Source: Hyphomicrobium sp. (GTDB lineage: Bacteria; Pseudomonadota; Alphaproteobacteria; Rhizobiales; Hyphomicrobiaceae). From it: DNA of 53,203 nucleotides. Within the stretch, counting starts at the first letter, position 1; every line of letters starts with the position of its first letter. The position numbers were made by a program, and so were the translations under genes. The DNA is taken from positions 1-53,203 of the forward strand of contig JAEUME010000008.1 in assembly GCA_016793445.1 (NCBI GenBank), written 5' to 3'. This document shows, in pieces, positions 39,001 to 45,736 of this stretch. Under the pieces are notes generated by a model, which made no database searches, was not told where the DNA came from, and saw only the letters and a program-made list of their open reading frames with translations.

Positions 39001-39597
39001 AAAGTCTTCCGGTGCACTGCCGAAATTCTGTTCTGCGAACTCTAAAATCTTCTTTTCGGTGACGGGGCTTTTGGTGGTCTTGTGATTGATGCTTGGCTCA
39101 ATCATGAACTCCAAGCCAGCACACGTCAGAACCTCTTCAGCGCGTTGAATCGAAAAACCGTTCTCGACATCGAACACCAGAAGCGGAACGGATTCGACGT
39201 TCCCAGCCTTGCGCGCGACGCCTTCCCCTTTCGGGTCATAGAAGGTGCCCGTCGTTGTCCCGCTGCGGTCCTTTTTTGCGGAAACGGGATACGCGCCCAG
39301 CTTCCGGTGGCGCTCCTTCAACGTTTCCCACGTGTAGGGGACGCGGCTGGGATACCATGTCGGTGCGTTCTTCCGATCCGCGTGCGCGAGTTTAAACTTG
39401 CGATGGCGCCACTCCGCGTCGGCTGCCGCTTCCTCAATGCCGTCACACTCCGCGACCTTCGCCTCAAGCTCTGCAACCGTGTCGGGGTGCGCCATTGTCG
39501 TTTCGTTCGGTGAATTCGGCGCATCGTTCGTTGCGCTAGCGTGCTCGTCTGTAGTGTCGTTAGAATTCTGCGCCGCAGCGCCATTGTTGTTACGCAT
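36091..39597 (-). CDS. Large primase/helicase-like replication protein with degenerate Walker A
   Basis: A 1168-residue protein. The N-terminal third looks like an archaeo-eukaryotic-type primase: VPLLVFDVENG (about 138-148, acidic motif) and HRFHIVLPLSEEF (about 250). A zinc-binding segment follows (YIQACPNEGEHT, later FCNHTCKEKSGGDFLWYL, about 385-440), then charged helices. The C-terminal part matches the phage helicase-like family with DDTKKKID-type Walker B (VLFFDNTKKKIDNG, about 895), LITGINPEMSGELAKRTVYIRL and RTGFIHADLLAWVLEHRAEIV. The expected G-x-G-K-S of Walker A reads ERVGASLLM, lacking the lysine. GGAG precedes the ATG by about nine bases. It ends next to the mirrored iteron array, suggesting it replicates the element from there. 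Confidence 0.82.
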   Translation of the reverse strand: MRNNNGAAAQNSNDTTDEHASATNDAPNSPNETTMAHPDTVAELEAKVAECDGIEEAAADAEWRHRKFKLAHADRKNAPTWYPSRVPYTWETLKERHRKLGAYPVSAKKDRSGTTTGTFYDPKGEGVARKAGNVESVPLLVFDVENGFSIQRAEEVLTCAGLEFMIEPSINHKTTKSPVTEKKILEFAEQNFGSAPEDFAAVSDEKKLEVLRAYFGKTKSYEARLLDSFHTVSVDFTDGKNYVAHHHPMHRFHIVLPLSEEFIFMTADAIQSARQEEYTERYFGFAAKHGLPVDPACGDCCRMMYNPGRWPDSDETEFYTRISEAGRPVFFDDRDAPRLKSEKKARAAKKSKTASEEIPPHLKHWMNCGGSTMEYAVFRERELGVETIRGGVGGKYIQACPNEGEHTPTEGPDTGFMSMNASESERGRPIAFCNHTCKEKSGGDFLWYLKKDFEALGILDDKEELARIGREYCNDFDEEKWMSSRAGGADSHLDEDEREARAAAQAAFDKLRAQLLKKEEEHATEARKKIESLIAAAKVPSDLDGIVTALACLTEDEVSFHLNTLTQPRASNPFRGQKKIITKRVDAKRDERQRSTRATLNDERKRLAPTSKHFNSAGRIIYGDERDEHGRLQLSAADKGENFTNEIVGAFSSANKQRGEPMVYTSLDTLAMVSPRGKVMTLDTAGLQGAADKLVTFTDKGGYVIHAPSDTMGIIVKDVHRDRDAFPELLHVVNGPRYGADFELINKPGFYPNSKTLYWGPALEMPPIEVTDKNVARARETLEDVIVDIPIRDLCDAEDQSLAGLAGLDLRRAQGKSSKAAVHSLMLTALVKPALGDAGVPAFLGLKAQERVGASLLMTAVMYAVSGEKISATAMPVSEEEWPKALLTAAREKKNVLFFDNTKKKIDNGIFAASLTQGRVSGRQLGVNADIVSDVTWVTLITGINPEMSGELAKRTVYIRLEAETADPEKRTGFIHADLLAWVLEHRAEIVWALCILVENWKARGRPLSKTPFGGFEKWVGVVGGILECAGIEGLLDNRDVQLEGVNAESDEDIPVYEAWAVYYGEAWVGAGDALCSGPLGLTPERSGVLGLVATERLSLTHDGQELDTDTWKERTQESFVGKWLGPRCGAKRSIVVKGKVMQAEISERKHSTTRRKEWRLILKEREA

Positions 39598-40105
39598 TAC
39601 AATTTACTCCCGGCGCACTCTTTGCTAGAGTACGCAGACCAAAGACAATCACGCCGCTTCGCATTTCGCGTGCGGGCGGCGTTCTCTTTTCCGAGCCGTC
39701 AACGCCAATAGGCGCAATACGGACGAATAGAGAAACGCGCGCCAAAAGCGACGTGCACGAATTTTGTCGATTGCTCTGAGATCGCCCCGCGACCCGCGAA
39801 CGCCCTACGCTCCCACACGCCCCGCGCATGAGTTCGCATTCCGCCCCCATGGGCGAAAAACAGGTATTCCCCTTCGAGGGAATAAAGGCGCTGGCGATTG
39901 CCGCTCGCCAAGGCGTGGTCCGCCCCTTGCCGTGCAGGCGAAAAGGTGGACTACCGGAGATAGAATCACAAAAACGAATCTCTGTAAAGCCACCTACCAG
40001 AAAATATTTACCATTTCCGTCTCGTTTTGGTGCATTCTCTTCTTGACGGTTAACTTATAGACATGTACATATGTACATATCTTTATGTCATGAGAGTAAT
40101 GCGTC
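39598..40105. other. Divergent regulatory region of the element
   Basis: About 500 bp between the primase gene and the rightward operon. It holds the short conserved minus-strand peptide reading (about 39590-39735, RIAPIGVDGSEK), a perfect hairpin TATTCCC-CTTCGA-GGGAATA at 39865-39884, and the palindromic promoter region at 40043-40078. Confidence 0.5.
40043..40078 (+). promoter_or_regulatory. Promoter overlapped by a perfect 16-bp palindrome
   Basis: TTGACG (40043-40048) is followed after 17 bp by TACATA (40066-40071). The -10 region lies inside the palindrome ATGTACATATGTACAT (40063-40078). A repressor bound there would block polymerase; the first gene of the operon encodes a possible ribbon-helix-helix protein. 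Confidence 0.6.
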
Positions 40106-40504
40106 TTGACCTGTCATACCCTCCCCACCGCCCCTGAGGGCGCCTTTGCCGATGACTACGCCCGGCAGCCAGCCCAAGGTGCGGACCCTAGCGTTGCGGC
40201 CTCACCACGCCCTTGCGTTGACGTAACAGCGCCTCGCAAGGGCCTTGGCAAAGGCTCGCCCGGCTACCCTAGGAAGTCGCGCAATGCCCGCTCGGCTGTC
40301 CGCAACCTCGGCACTCGCCTGCCGATCTCTGACCAGATGCGCTTGATGACGGCACTCGCCGCGCGCGATGAATCCATTTTCCATTTCGTCCGGCGCGCCA
40401 TTGTCGCGCTTGCCAAAGCCGAGGGCATCGAACTGCCGCTAAGCGCCGCCGACTACACTCCGCGCCGCCCGAAAGCCTCTCAGCTGAAAACTTTGAAGGA
40501 CTAA
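40106..40504 (+). CDS. Possible ribbon-helix-helix DNA-binding protein
   Basis: Up to 132 residues from a TTG start; the first 60 are Pro/Arg-rich and may be untranslated. The C-terminal half, RLPISDQMRLMTALAARDESIFHFVRRAIVALAKAEGIELP, has the strand-helix-helix pattern of Arc/MetJ-type proteins. It is the first gene behind the palindromic promoter, so autorepression is a reasonable guess. The start codon is uncertain. The next tiny frame and the following gene are coupled to it. Confidence 0.5.
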   Translation: MTCHTLPTAPEGAFADDYARQPAQGADPSVAASPRPCVDVTAPRKGLGKGSPGYPRKSRNARSAVRNLGTRLPISDQMRLMTALAARDESIFHFVRRAIVALAKAEGIELPLSAADYTPRRPKASQLKTLKD

Positions 40505-40508
40505 CCGT

Positions 40509-40550
40509 ATGCCGCGCGCGCAAAACACTAAAGCCAACTTCGAGGACTAA
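40509..40550 (+). other. 13-codon reading frame (possible leader peptide)
   Basis: MPRAQNTKANFED with stop, preceded by GAAGGACTAACCGT. Its end (AACTTCGAGGACTAACCCATGCCG) nearly repeats the junction just before it (AACTTTGAAGGACTAACCGTATGCCG), so each stop is followed by a similar ribosome-binding site and an ATG-CCG. It may be a small duplication that serves translational coupling. Confidence 0.3.
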
Positions 40551-40553
40551 CCC

Positions 40554-41075
40554 ATGCCGACGATCATAGAATTGAAATCCGTAACGCAGGCCTATGCCGA
40601 CGCATTGGCTACCGTGGTTCGCATCCTCCCCGAAGTGCTCGCCTGCCCGATCTATCAACGCGAGACTATCGCCGCGCACTTAGAGACAGCCAATCTAGGC
40701 CTCGCAATCCAGATCGCAACGTTGTGCGCGAACGGGCGCGGCGGCGAGGCTATCGATTTACTCGCCAGTGCTGTCGCGGCTTTAGAGACCAGTGACGCGC
40801 CGTTGTTTGCTAAAGCGCCTGTGACGCGTGAAGAAGCGTTGAGGCTCGCTATTGCCGCCTATGACGGCCCCGTGTCTGACCAGACGCGTGCCATGTTGTG
40901 GAAAAACTTTTGCGACATTCCGGACGAACGCCGCTTCAAGGAAGCGTATCGCCATCGCCATTTGATCGCAGCGCGCGGCGAGCGCGCGGCGTCTATCGCA
41001 CCCAACCGCACCCGCGACGGCGGCTTGATCGATGGCGGCTCGATTGCACGCGCCGCCGTGGGGAGCCAAGAATAA
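40554..41075 (+). CDS. Element operon protein A, unknown
   Basis: A 173-residue, mostly helical, soluble protein beginning MPTIIELKSVTQAYADALATVVRILPEVLA. GAGG lies about nine bases upstream of the ATG. Its stop is directly followed by the ATG of the next gene. No family recognised. Confidence 0.75.
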   Translation: MPTIIELKSVTQAYADALATVVRILPEVLACPIYQRETIAAHLETANLGLAIQIATLCANGRGGEAIDLLASAVAALETSDAPLFAKAPVTREEALRLAIAAYDGPVSDQTRAMLWKNFCDIPDERRFKEAYRHRHLIAARGERAASIAPNRTRDGGLIDGGSIARAAVGSQE

Positions 41076-41495
41076 ATGTCTGTGCGTGCGAGCCCTATTA
41101 CCTCTGTGACCGATTTCGCCGGAACCGTCGTCCTACGTGAACGTGGTCTGTATGAGGCGGTTGACCATCACGAACCCGGCATTCAAGTCCCGCGCCGTGG
41201 CACTCCTTTTTGGGAGACCAAAGGCGATTTCGATTGGCGCTTCCGCATCACCTTCGACGCCCAAGGCGCCGGACCTTTTGCGGTCGAAATTTGGGCCGCT
41301 AACGGACCGAATGTGCCGGACGCTTGCGTCGCGTCCGTTATGCTCCCCGAAAATTCCGCCGGTGAAGTGTTCGGCATCGTGAGCGCCGACAACTTGCGTA
41401 TTATTCCGACCGCCTCGCCCCTATTTCTAAGCTGCAAACTTCGCGTCGGCGGCGGTCAGCTAGACGCGGGCGTCGAACTGGTGAGGGCGAATTAA
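41076..41495 (+). CDS. Element operon protein B, beta-rich, unknown
   Basis: A 139-residue protein. The sequence alternates short hydrophobic strands and turns (WRFRITFDAQGAGPFAVEIWAANG, ACVASVMLPENSAGEVFGIV, LRIIPTASPLFLSCKLRVGGG), as in a beta-sandwich. Its ATG follows the preceding TAA without a gap, and its own stop overlaps the next start (TAATG). I recognise no family; a virion or receptor-like fold is possible but not shown. Confidence 0.75.
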   Translation: MSVRASPITSVTDFAGTVVLRERGLYEAVDHHEPGIQVPRRGTPFWETKGDFDWRFRITFDAQGAGPFAVEIWAANGPNVPDACVASVMLPENSAGEVFGIVSADNLRIIPTASPLFLSCKLRVGGGQLDAGVELVRAN

Positions 41496-42064
41496 TGAGC
41501 GCCATCATCAAACAGCGCCATGAGGACGAAACCGACGCCGAACGCCGCGACCGTCTCGCCGTCAACGGCAGCAAGCGCCGCAAGTCGCGTGCGCTCAAGG
41601 GTAACCTCAACGATCCTGGCGGCGTCAGTATCGCAGACCGCGCCGTGTACCGCCTTGGTGATGCCGTCGAAGAATGGGCGCGCGCGATTGTCATCGTTGC
41701 GCGCGAGCTTGGCTTGAAGATCGAATTTATCCACGCGTGCGATCTTCTGGGTTGGGCAATCGAGCGTCGCCCCTTGCTTTTGACAACCCTCTACAGCGCC
41801 CGCCCGTCACCGATCATCGCCGCAAACATCTTGGAAAACTCCGAACCGTTGGCACGCTACGCGCCGACACTCAGCGACATCGAAGAATTTTACGAACATG
41901 ACGCCGAAGTGGCGAAGAAAATCGTGCAGACGCTGGGCGCTGACGAGACACGGCGGCGCTGGTTCACGAACACGCTGCCAAAAGCGTCAAGCGTTTTGCC
42001 GCGCACTGAAGACGCGCCCGCACTCTTTTGTTACCCCGCAACCTCGGGCGCAAGCCGCGCCTAA
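41495..42064 (+). CDS. Element operon protein C, unknown
   Basis: A 189-residue protein with a strongly charged N-terminus (KQRHEDETDAERRDRLAVNGSKRRKSRALKG, split by turns) and a helical body (AVYRLGDAVEEWARAIVIVARELGL). The start overlaps the upstream stop by one base, a sign of coupled translation. The basic N-terminus suggests nucleic-acid contact. No family recognised. Confidence 0.72.
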   Translation: MSAIIKQRHEDETDAERRDRLAVNGSKRRKSRALKGNLNDPGGVSIADRAVYRLGDAVEEWARAIVIVARELGLKIEFIHACDLLGWAIERRPLLLTTLYSARPSPIIAANILENSEPLARYAPTLSDIEEFYEHDAEVAKKIVQTLGADETRRRWFTNTLPKASSVLPRTEDAPALFCYPATSGASRA

Positions 42065-42086
42065 ACCTCGAAAGGCACTTTTAGTA

Positions 42087-42740
42087 ATGAGTAAAACCGC
42101 TCGCGAGATCGTTGACGAGGCCCTTGGCATCGACGCGAAAGAAATCGAACGTATTGGACGTTTTGTCGATCAAATCTATCCCAACCGCGCGCCATGTATT
42201 CGCGATGGTATTATCGATCATGCCCGCCTGCTCTGGCGCGGCGGAACCGATGACGCAACGGCGCGTGACAACGTCGAGAGCGTCGCCAAGGTCAAGGGCG
42301 CGGAATTCACACGCGCAACGCCAAGCGCCAAGGACTATGTCACCTTCATCGAAAAGCAGCGCGCCGACAAAGGGCTCGGCACCGACGCCGAAACGCGCAT
42401 GAGCGCGCTTCGTAAGGCACAATTGATGAGCGCCGACGAACTTGTCGAAGCCGTACCGATGGAATTCACTACCGCGCCCGTCGCGGCACAAAACACTACG
42501 CCCGTGGTCGGCGCTGCTAACGACCTAGACAGCCGCATTGAGCGCGCGTTCGGCATGGTGCCCGGTACGCTGCATTCGTTGCCTGCGTCGAAGGTACGTG
42601 AGTATCGCAGCGCGATGCAAAAGATCGATACAGAAGGCACGCCTAAGCAGGCGTCGGCCCCTCCGCCTGCAGAACGCCCGCTTACGCCCGCTGAACGCAT
42701 CGCACAGTTCCGGCGCGAGCAGGCGGCAAAGGCGAAGTAA
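42087..42740 (+). CDS. Element operon protein D, unknown
   Basis: A 217-residue protein starting MSKTAREIVDEALGIDAKEIERIGRFVDQ. The N-terminal 100 residues are helical; the C-terminus is a Pro/Ala-rich linker ending in a basic helix (PLTPAERIAQFRREQAAKAK). The reading could extend upstream to 41898, but that part overlaps gene C in another frame and is Arg-rich, so I use the ATG at 42087. AAAGG lies about 12 bases upstream. Unknown family. Confidence 0.72.
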   Translation: MSKTAREIVDEALGIDAKEIERIGRFVDQIYPNRAPCIRDGIIDHARLLWRGGTDDATARDNVESVAKVKGAEFTRATPSAKDYVTFIEKQRADKGLGTDAETRMSALRKAQLMSADELVEAVPMEFTTAPVAAQNTTPVVGAANDLDSRIERAFGMVPGTLHSLPASKVREYRSAMQKIDTEGTPKQASAPPPAERPLTPAERIAQFRREQAAKAK

Positions 42741-42748
42741 TCGGAATC

Positions 42749-42814
42749 GCGCGGCGGGTTACTCCTTCCCCCGCCGCGTGTAAGCCGCCCCGCAATGCCG
42801 AGTTGCGGGGCGGC
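42749..42814. promoter_or_regulatory. Two adjacent GC-rich hairpins
   Basis: CGCGGCGGG...CCCGCCGCG (42749-42780) and CCGCCCCGCAA-TGCCGAG-TTGCGGGGCGGC (about 42786-42814). Neither has a T-tract. They separate genes D and E and could attenuate transcription or protect the mRNA. Confidence 0.45.
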
Positions 42815-42832
42815 AGTTGGATTGAACTAAAT

Positions 42833-43534
42833 ATGACCCCGACGCGCGACAAATTTGGAGACATCATCCCGCACGACTGCTTTGGCAGCGAGCCGGAAGA
42901 CGTTGAGGCGTGTCACGCGCTTGAGGAAGTCTGTCTTGAACACGGCTTTCTCGAGTATACGCGCGACCCCGCAACCGGCGAAATCCTGCAAGACGCGCGC
43001 GGCTGCAATCGTTGGATTTTGAAGCTGCCGCCGCCTGAGGCGCCCGGCAACATTGCAGGCGTGGTGCGCAGCGAACCTAAAGACCCCGCCGACGCCGCGC
43101 TTGCAAAACTGCCGATCGCTAGTTCGAAGCGCACAAGAGCCGCTGCGCTCCTGATGATCGGCATGAGGCAGTGTGACATCATCGCAAAGCTGCGCGTCAG
43201 CGCTTCCCTTGTCTCTCAGGCCCGCGCTGCGATCATCGCGGAATACGATCAGAAACTCGCAAACGGTGAAAGCCCGGCGCCGTTGCACGAGGCAATCACA
43301 AATCCTGGCGGCTTCGCCCGTCGCGGACAGCCGCGCCCTGACATGCAGAACGATGGACCTAGTTCGCCAATGGCCAAGCGTGCCGCTGATCTTGGCGTCT
43401 CGGTTTCCGAAGCTCGATTACTTGCTTCCGACGCGGGGCGCATCGCTAAATACGGCGAGCGCCCGAAGGATTTGAAAGCCGCCGCGAAAGCGCGCGAGTG
43501 GCGCGCGCGAAAGAAAGCGGAGCGCGGGGAGTGA
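42833..43534 (+). CDS. Element operon protein E with helix-turn-helix-like segment
   Basis: A 233-residue protein beginning MTPTRDKFGDIIPHDCFG. The middle part, AAALLMIGMRQCDIIAKLRVSASLVSQARAAII, looks like a helix-turn-helix of the small-terminase or transposase type (R-x-x-C-D-I-x-x-x-L-x-V-S-x-S-L-V). The C-terminus is basic (AAAKAREWRARKKAERGE). A phage small-terminase-like role would fit, but evidence is limited to this pattern. A TTG at 42803 within the hairpin is an alternative start. The stop is followed after one base by the next ATG. Confidence 0.7.
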   Translation: MTPTRDKFGDIIPHDCFGSEPEDVEACHALEEVCLEHGFLEYTRDPATGEILQDARGCNRWILKLPPPEAPGNIAGVVRSEPKDPADAALAKLPIASSKRTRAAALLMIGMRQCDIIAKLRVSASLVSQARAAIIAEYDQKLANGESPAPLHEAITNPGGFARRGQPRPDMQNDGPSSPMAKRAADLGVSVSEARLLASDAGRIAKYGERPKDLKAAAKAREWRARKKAERGE

Positions 43535-43535
43535 A

Positions 43536-43832
43536 ATGAAGACCGACTTGGAAATTTGGAACGAGAGGAGGCGCCGCACTAAACCCTACATCGAGCTAAA
43601 GCGCGAATACGATTTAGCTGAAGGGCCCTTCGTTCAACGTGTATGGCAAGCGTCGCAGATATTGAACATTCCATACATCGATTGCACTTGGATGATGGGC
43701 GCATGGCGCGACGCTTCAGGCGCGGTGACGCCAAGGCCTGAGAACTACGATGAGGCGCGCGATGCTGAACCGCCGCGTAAAAACGTGTCTCTATCGGCCG
43801 GATGCCCTTGGAAACCGCGCCGCGCTGAGTGA
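43536..43832 (+). CDS. Element operon protein F, unknown
   Basis: A 98-residue protein rich in Arg, Trp and Tyr (MKTDLEIWNERRRRTKPYIE, then VWQASQILNIPYIDCTWMMG). It is coupled to gene E (TGA-A-ATG). No family recognised; probably the end of the operon. Confidence 0.65.
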   Translation: MKTDLEIWNERRRRTKPYIELKREYDLAEGPFVQRVWQASQILNIPYIDCTWMMGAWRDASGAVTPRPENYDEARDAEPPRKNVSLSAGCPWKPRRAE

Positions 43833-43971
43833 CACTTGTCACCGACGATGACGTGCTGTCACAATAAATGCCAGTGTACTGATTTATTTACTGCGATTGG
43901 GGATTGGGCTCGCATGGGGCGACGGCGTGTGAGACTCTTTGCGCAGATTTGAACGCGTAGGAGTCCGACCC

Positions 43972-44187
43972 ATGTCTAACGTCATCAACTTCCCGACCGT
44001 ATCGCGCGCCTTCTACGACGCGCATACCGCGCTTGTCGAAGCGTTGCTCTCAGCCGCAGAAGAAGCTCACGCCACCGGCTTATTGCGCCCGGCGACTGCG
44101 TTGAAGGTACACGAGGCGATGCGCGTGTATTTTGAGAAGGCGCGGGCTGAAATGGGAGACGAAGTGTTGCGGCAGCAGTTCCGATAG
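43972..44187 (+). CDS. Small hypothetical protein
   Basis: A 71-residue helical protein beginning MSNVINFPTVSRAFYDAHTALVEALLSAAEEAHATG. AGGAG lies eight bases before the ATG, which favours it over an upstream TTG. It has its own spacing of 139 bp from the operon and converges on the DUF4145 gene. Function unknown. Confidence 0.65.
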   Translation: MSNVINFPTVSRAFYDAHTALVEALLSAAEEAHATGLLRPATALKVHEAMRVYFEKARAEMGDEVLRQQFR

Positions 44188-44191
44188 TCTG

Positions 44192-44833
44192 CTAGTCGCC
44201 TAGCAGCGGCTCTCCGCGCCTTTTTCTAATCAGGTTCGGCAGGCTGAAGAGATATCGCAGCACCATATCGGTCAGCCCTCGCAGGTCTGTAAGATCATCG
44301 CGCTCGATTGGCGTGTCGTCATGAGCAGCCTCATTGCCAAGCGCACGCACATGATCCGCCCATTCGGCGATATCCGTTGTCAACTTTCCCTGTTTATGAA
44401 GGGCTTTCAACTTTGGACCAAGCGTACCGCTAAGGCTGGGGTCGATCTTCTTCACAGCAACGTCCAAAGCCTTTCGGTACATCATCCCGGCGGCTTCTTC
44501 ATTACCCACTCGCGCATAGTTGTCTTCCGCCTGCTTGAACGCACGCTCTACGTCAGCAGGAAGATATTCTGGAATTTGGACTCGTGACGCTTCAGGCCAG
44601 AATCCCATAACTGGCCAACCCTGGGAGCAGGGATCAGGCGTTTTTTCAAACACCGCAGCGTGTAGTCCACCGGACCGACCTCCCACGACATGCATACAGG
44701 CCGGTAATTGACATCGTCCGCACACAAGAAGAGCGCCAACCCCTGTCAGATCGGGAAGGTCGTAAGCCTTGACCACCGAAAAGGACATATCTTCGGTTAA
44801 ACAATGTGGGCATTTATGCTTCACGAAACCCAT
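44192..44833 (-). CDS. DUF4145 domain protein with zinc ribbon
   Basis: A 213-residue protein. The N-terminus carries zinc-ribbon cysteines (HKCPHCLTEDM, then CGRCQLPAC). The C-terminal half is a DUF4145 domain: LPADVERAFKQAEDNYA, MMYRKALDVAVKKI, LGPKLKALHKQGKL, WADHVRALGNEAAHDD. DUF4145 is often found in restriction and other phage-defence genes, where it may bind nucleic acid or nucleotides, but no biochemical role is settled. CAGGAGG lies five to six bases before the ATG at 44833. It sits near the right end of the element as probable cargo and may be an accessory or defence gene (inference). Confidence 0.82.
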   Translation of the reverse strand: MGFVKHKCPHCLTEDMSFSVVKAYDLPDLTGVGALLVCGRCQLPACMHVVGGRSGGLHAAVFEKTPDPCSQGWPVMGFWPEASRVQIPEYLPADVERAFKQAEDNYARVGNEEAAGMMYRKALDVAVKKIDPSLSGTLGPKLKALHKQGKLTTDIAEWADHVRALGNEAAHDDTPIERDDLTDLRGLTDMVLRYLFSLPNLIRKRRGEPLLGD

Positions 44834-44884
44834 GTGCCCCTCCTGAGCGTTCCCTTTCCGTTCCATACGTGCTACGCGTCCCAA

Positions 44885-45082
44885 ATGCAAGACCAACGCG
44901 AGACAGAAGCCGACCTGATCTTTGACGTACGAATGGCGCTGCACAACGCGCCGCTGCGCAACAGCGCGGACAAAGAATGGCTGGCTAAGAAGATCGTGGC
45001 GCATTTGAAGATGTGCGGGTGGATGTGGCGGCGTAAGGGGCCGGAGAAGCCGCACGGAAACTTTATGAAGAGTGGAGATTGA
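44885..45082 (+). CDS. Small hypothetical protein at the right end of the element
   Basis: A 65-residue charged protein (MQDQRETEADLIFDVRMALHNAP, then WLAKKIVAHLKMCGWMWRRKGPEK) divergent from the DUF4145 gene. No clear ribosome-binding site. The helical, amphipathic composition looks protein-like, but this is a weak call. Confidence 0.4.
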   Translation: MQDQRETEADLIFDVRMALHNAPLRNSADKEWLAKKIVAHLKMCGWMWRRKGPEKPHGNFMKSGD

Positions 45083-45156
45083 AAACCGGCGCGACCCTCA
45101 GGCGGACGCAGGCGTATAGGTAACGCAGTACCAACCCCTCCGCAGCAGGCAGCGAA

Positions 45157-45182
45157 TCGGGTTGACAGATCGGGTTGACAGA
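45157..45182 (+). promoter_or_regulatory. Right arm-type sites: two tandem 13-mers
   Basis: TCGGGTTGACAGA twice in tandem, identical to 29745-29770 and in the same orientation, 69 bp inside attR. Confidence 0.7.
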
Positions 45183-45251
45183 TAAAATCTGAGCACCGTA
45201 AACTCCAATAAAATTAGGCTTTTCCGATGGTTAAAATTGTTAGAGAGGAAT

Positions 45252-45278
45252 AGAGTTCAATCCCCTCCGGCAGCACCA
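45252..45278 (+). repeat. attR core (27 bp)
   Basis: Exact copy of the last 27 bases of tRNA-Thr. It is not part of a complete tRNA: the sequence upstream diverges after a short imperfect match (GAGAGG). Confidence 0.95.
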
Positions 45279-45736
45279 GATTTTCCCCTCGCGCGATCCA
45301 CTGCTTCTGAATCTCAGGGATCACTGGGAGCGGGCCGCATGAACGCGCCCGTCAACGCGCGCGTCGCGGATTCATCTGGAAAATGCGCTACTCGAGATGC
45401 GTCGCAGTTATACATGCCAAAAGTGCATAACTGACGTCGGCATTCAGGTCTTCTGCGATGCAGAACGCCAGTCTAGAGATAGTTCAATCCTCTTGAACTG
45501 TTTCCCGTTAATCGAGATCTATAGGCCATGCGTCATACGCCTTGAAATGCTGGGCTTCGACGCAACTTTCGCTGAATTGCCGTGGTGACAACCCGCACTA
45601 TATCTTCAGGGCAACAGGAGTGACTTTCGACCCCCAGCCTTGATCTGATATCCAATTTGCAGCGCTGGCCCTTCGACTTTTGGAGGGGTGTGCACCCTGC
45701 AAGTCCTCTTAACGCACAGCCACCTGGAGAAACAAA

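Larger units (their letters stand above)
45083..45736. other. Right end of the element and flanking DNA
   Basis: Contains the second pair of 13-mers (45157-45182) and attR (45252-45278). From 45279 to 45736 I see no gene. Confidence 0.6.

Noticed and set aside
45236..45278. Second tRNA gene at the right end of the element
   Set aside because: Only the 3' 27 bases match; no D-arm or anticodon arm is present.
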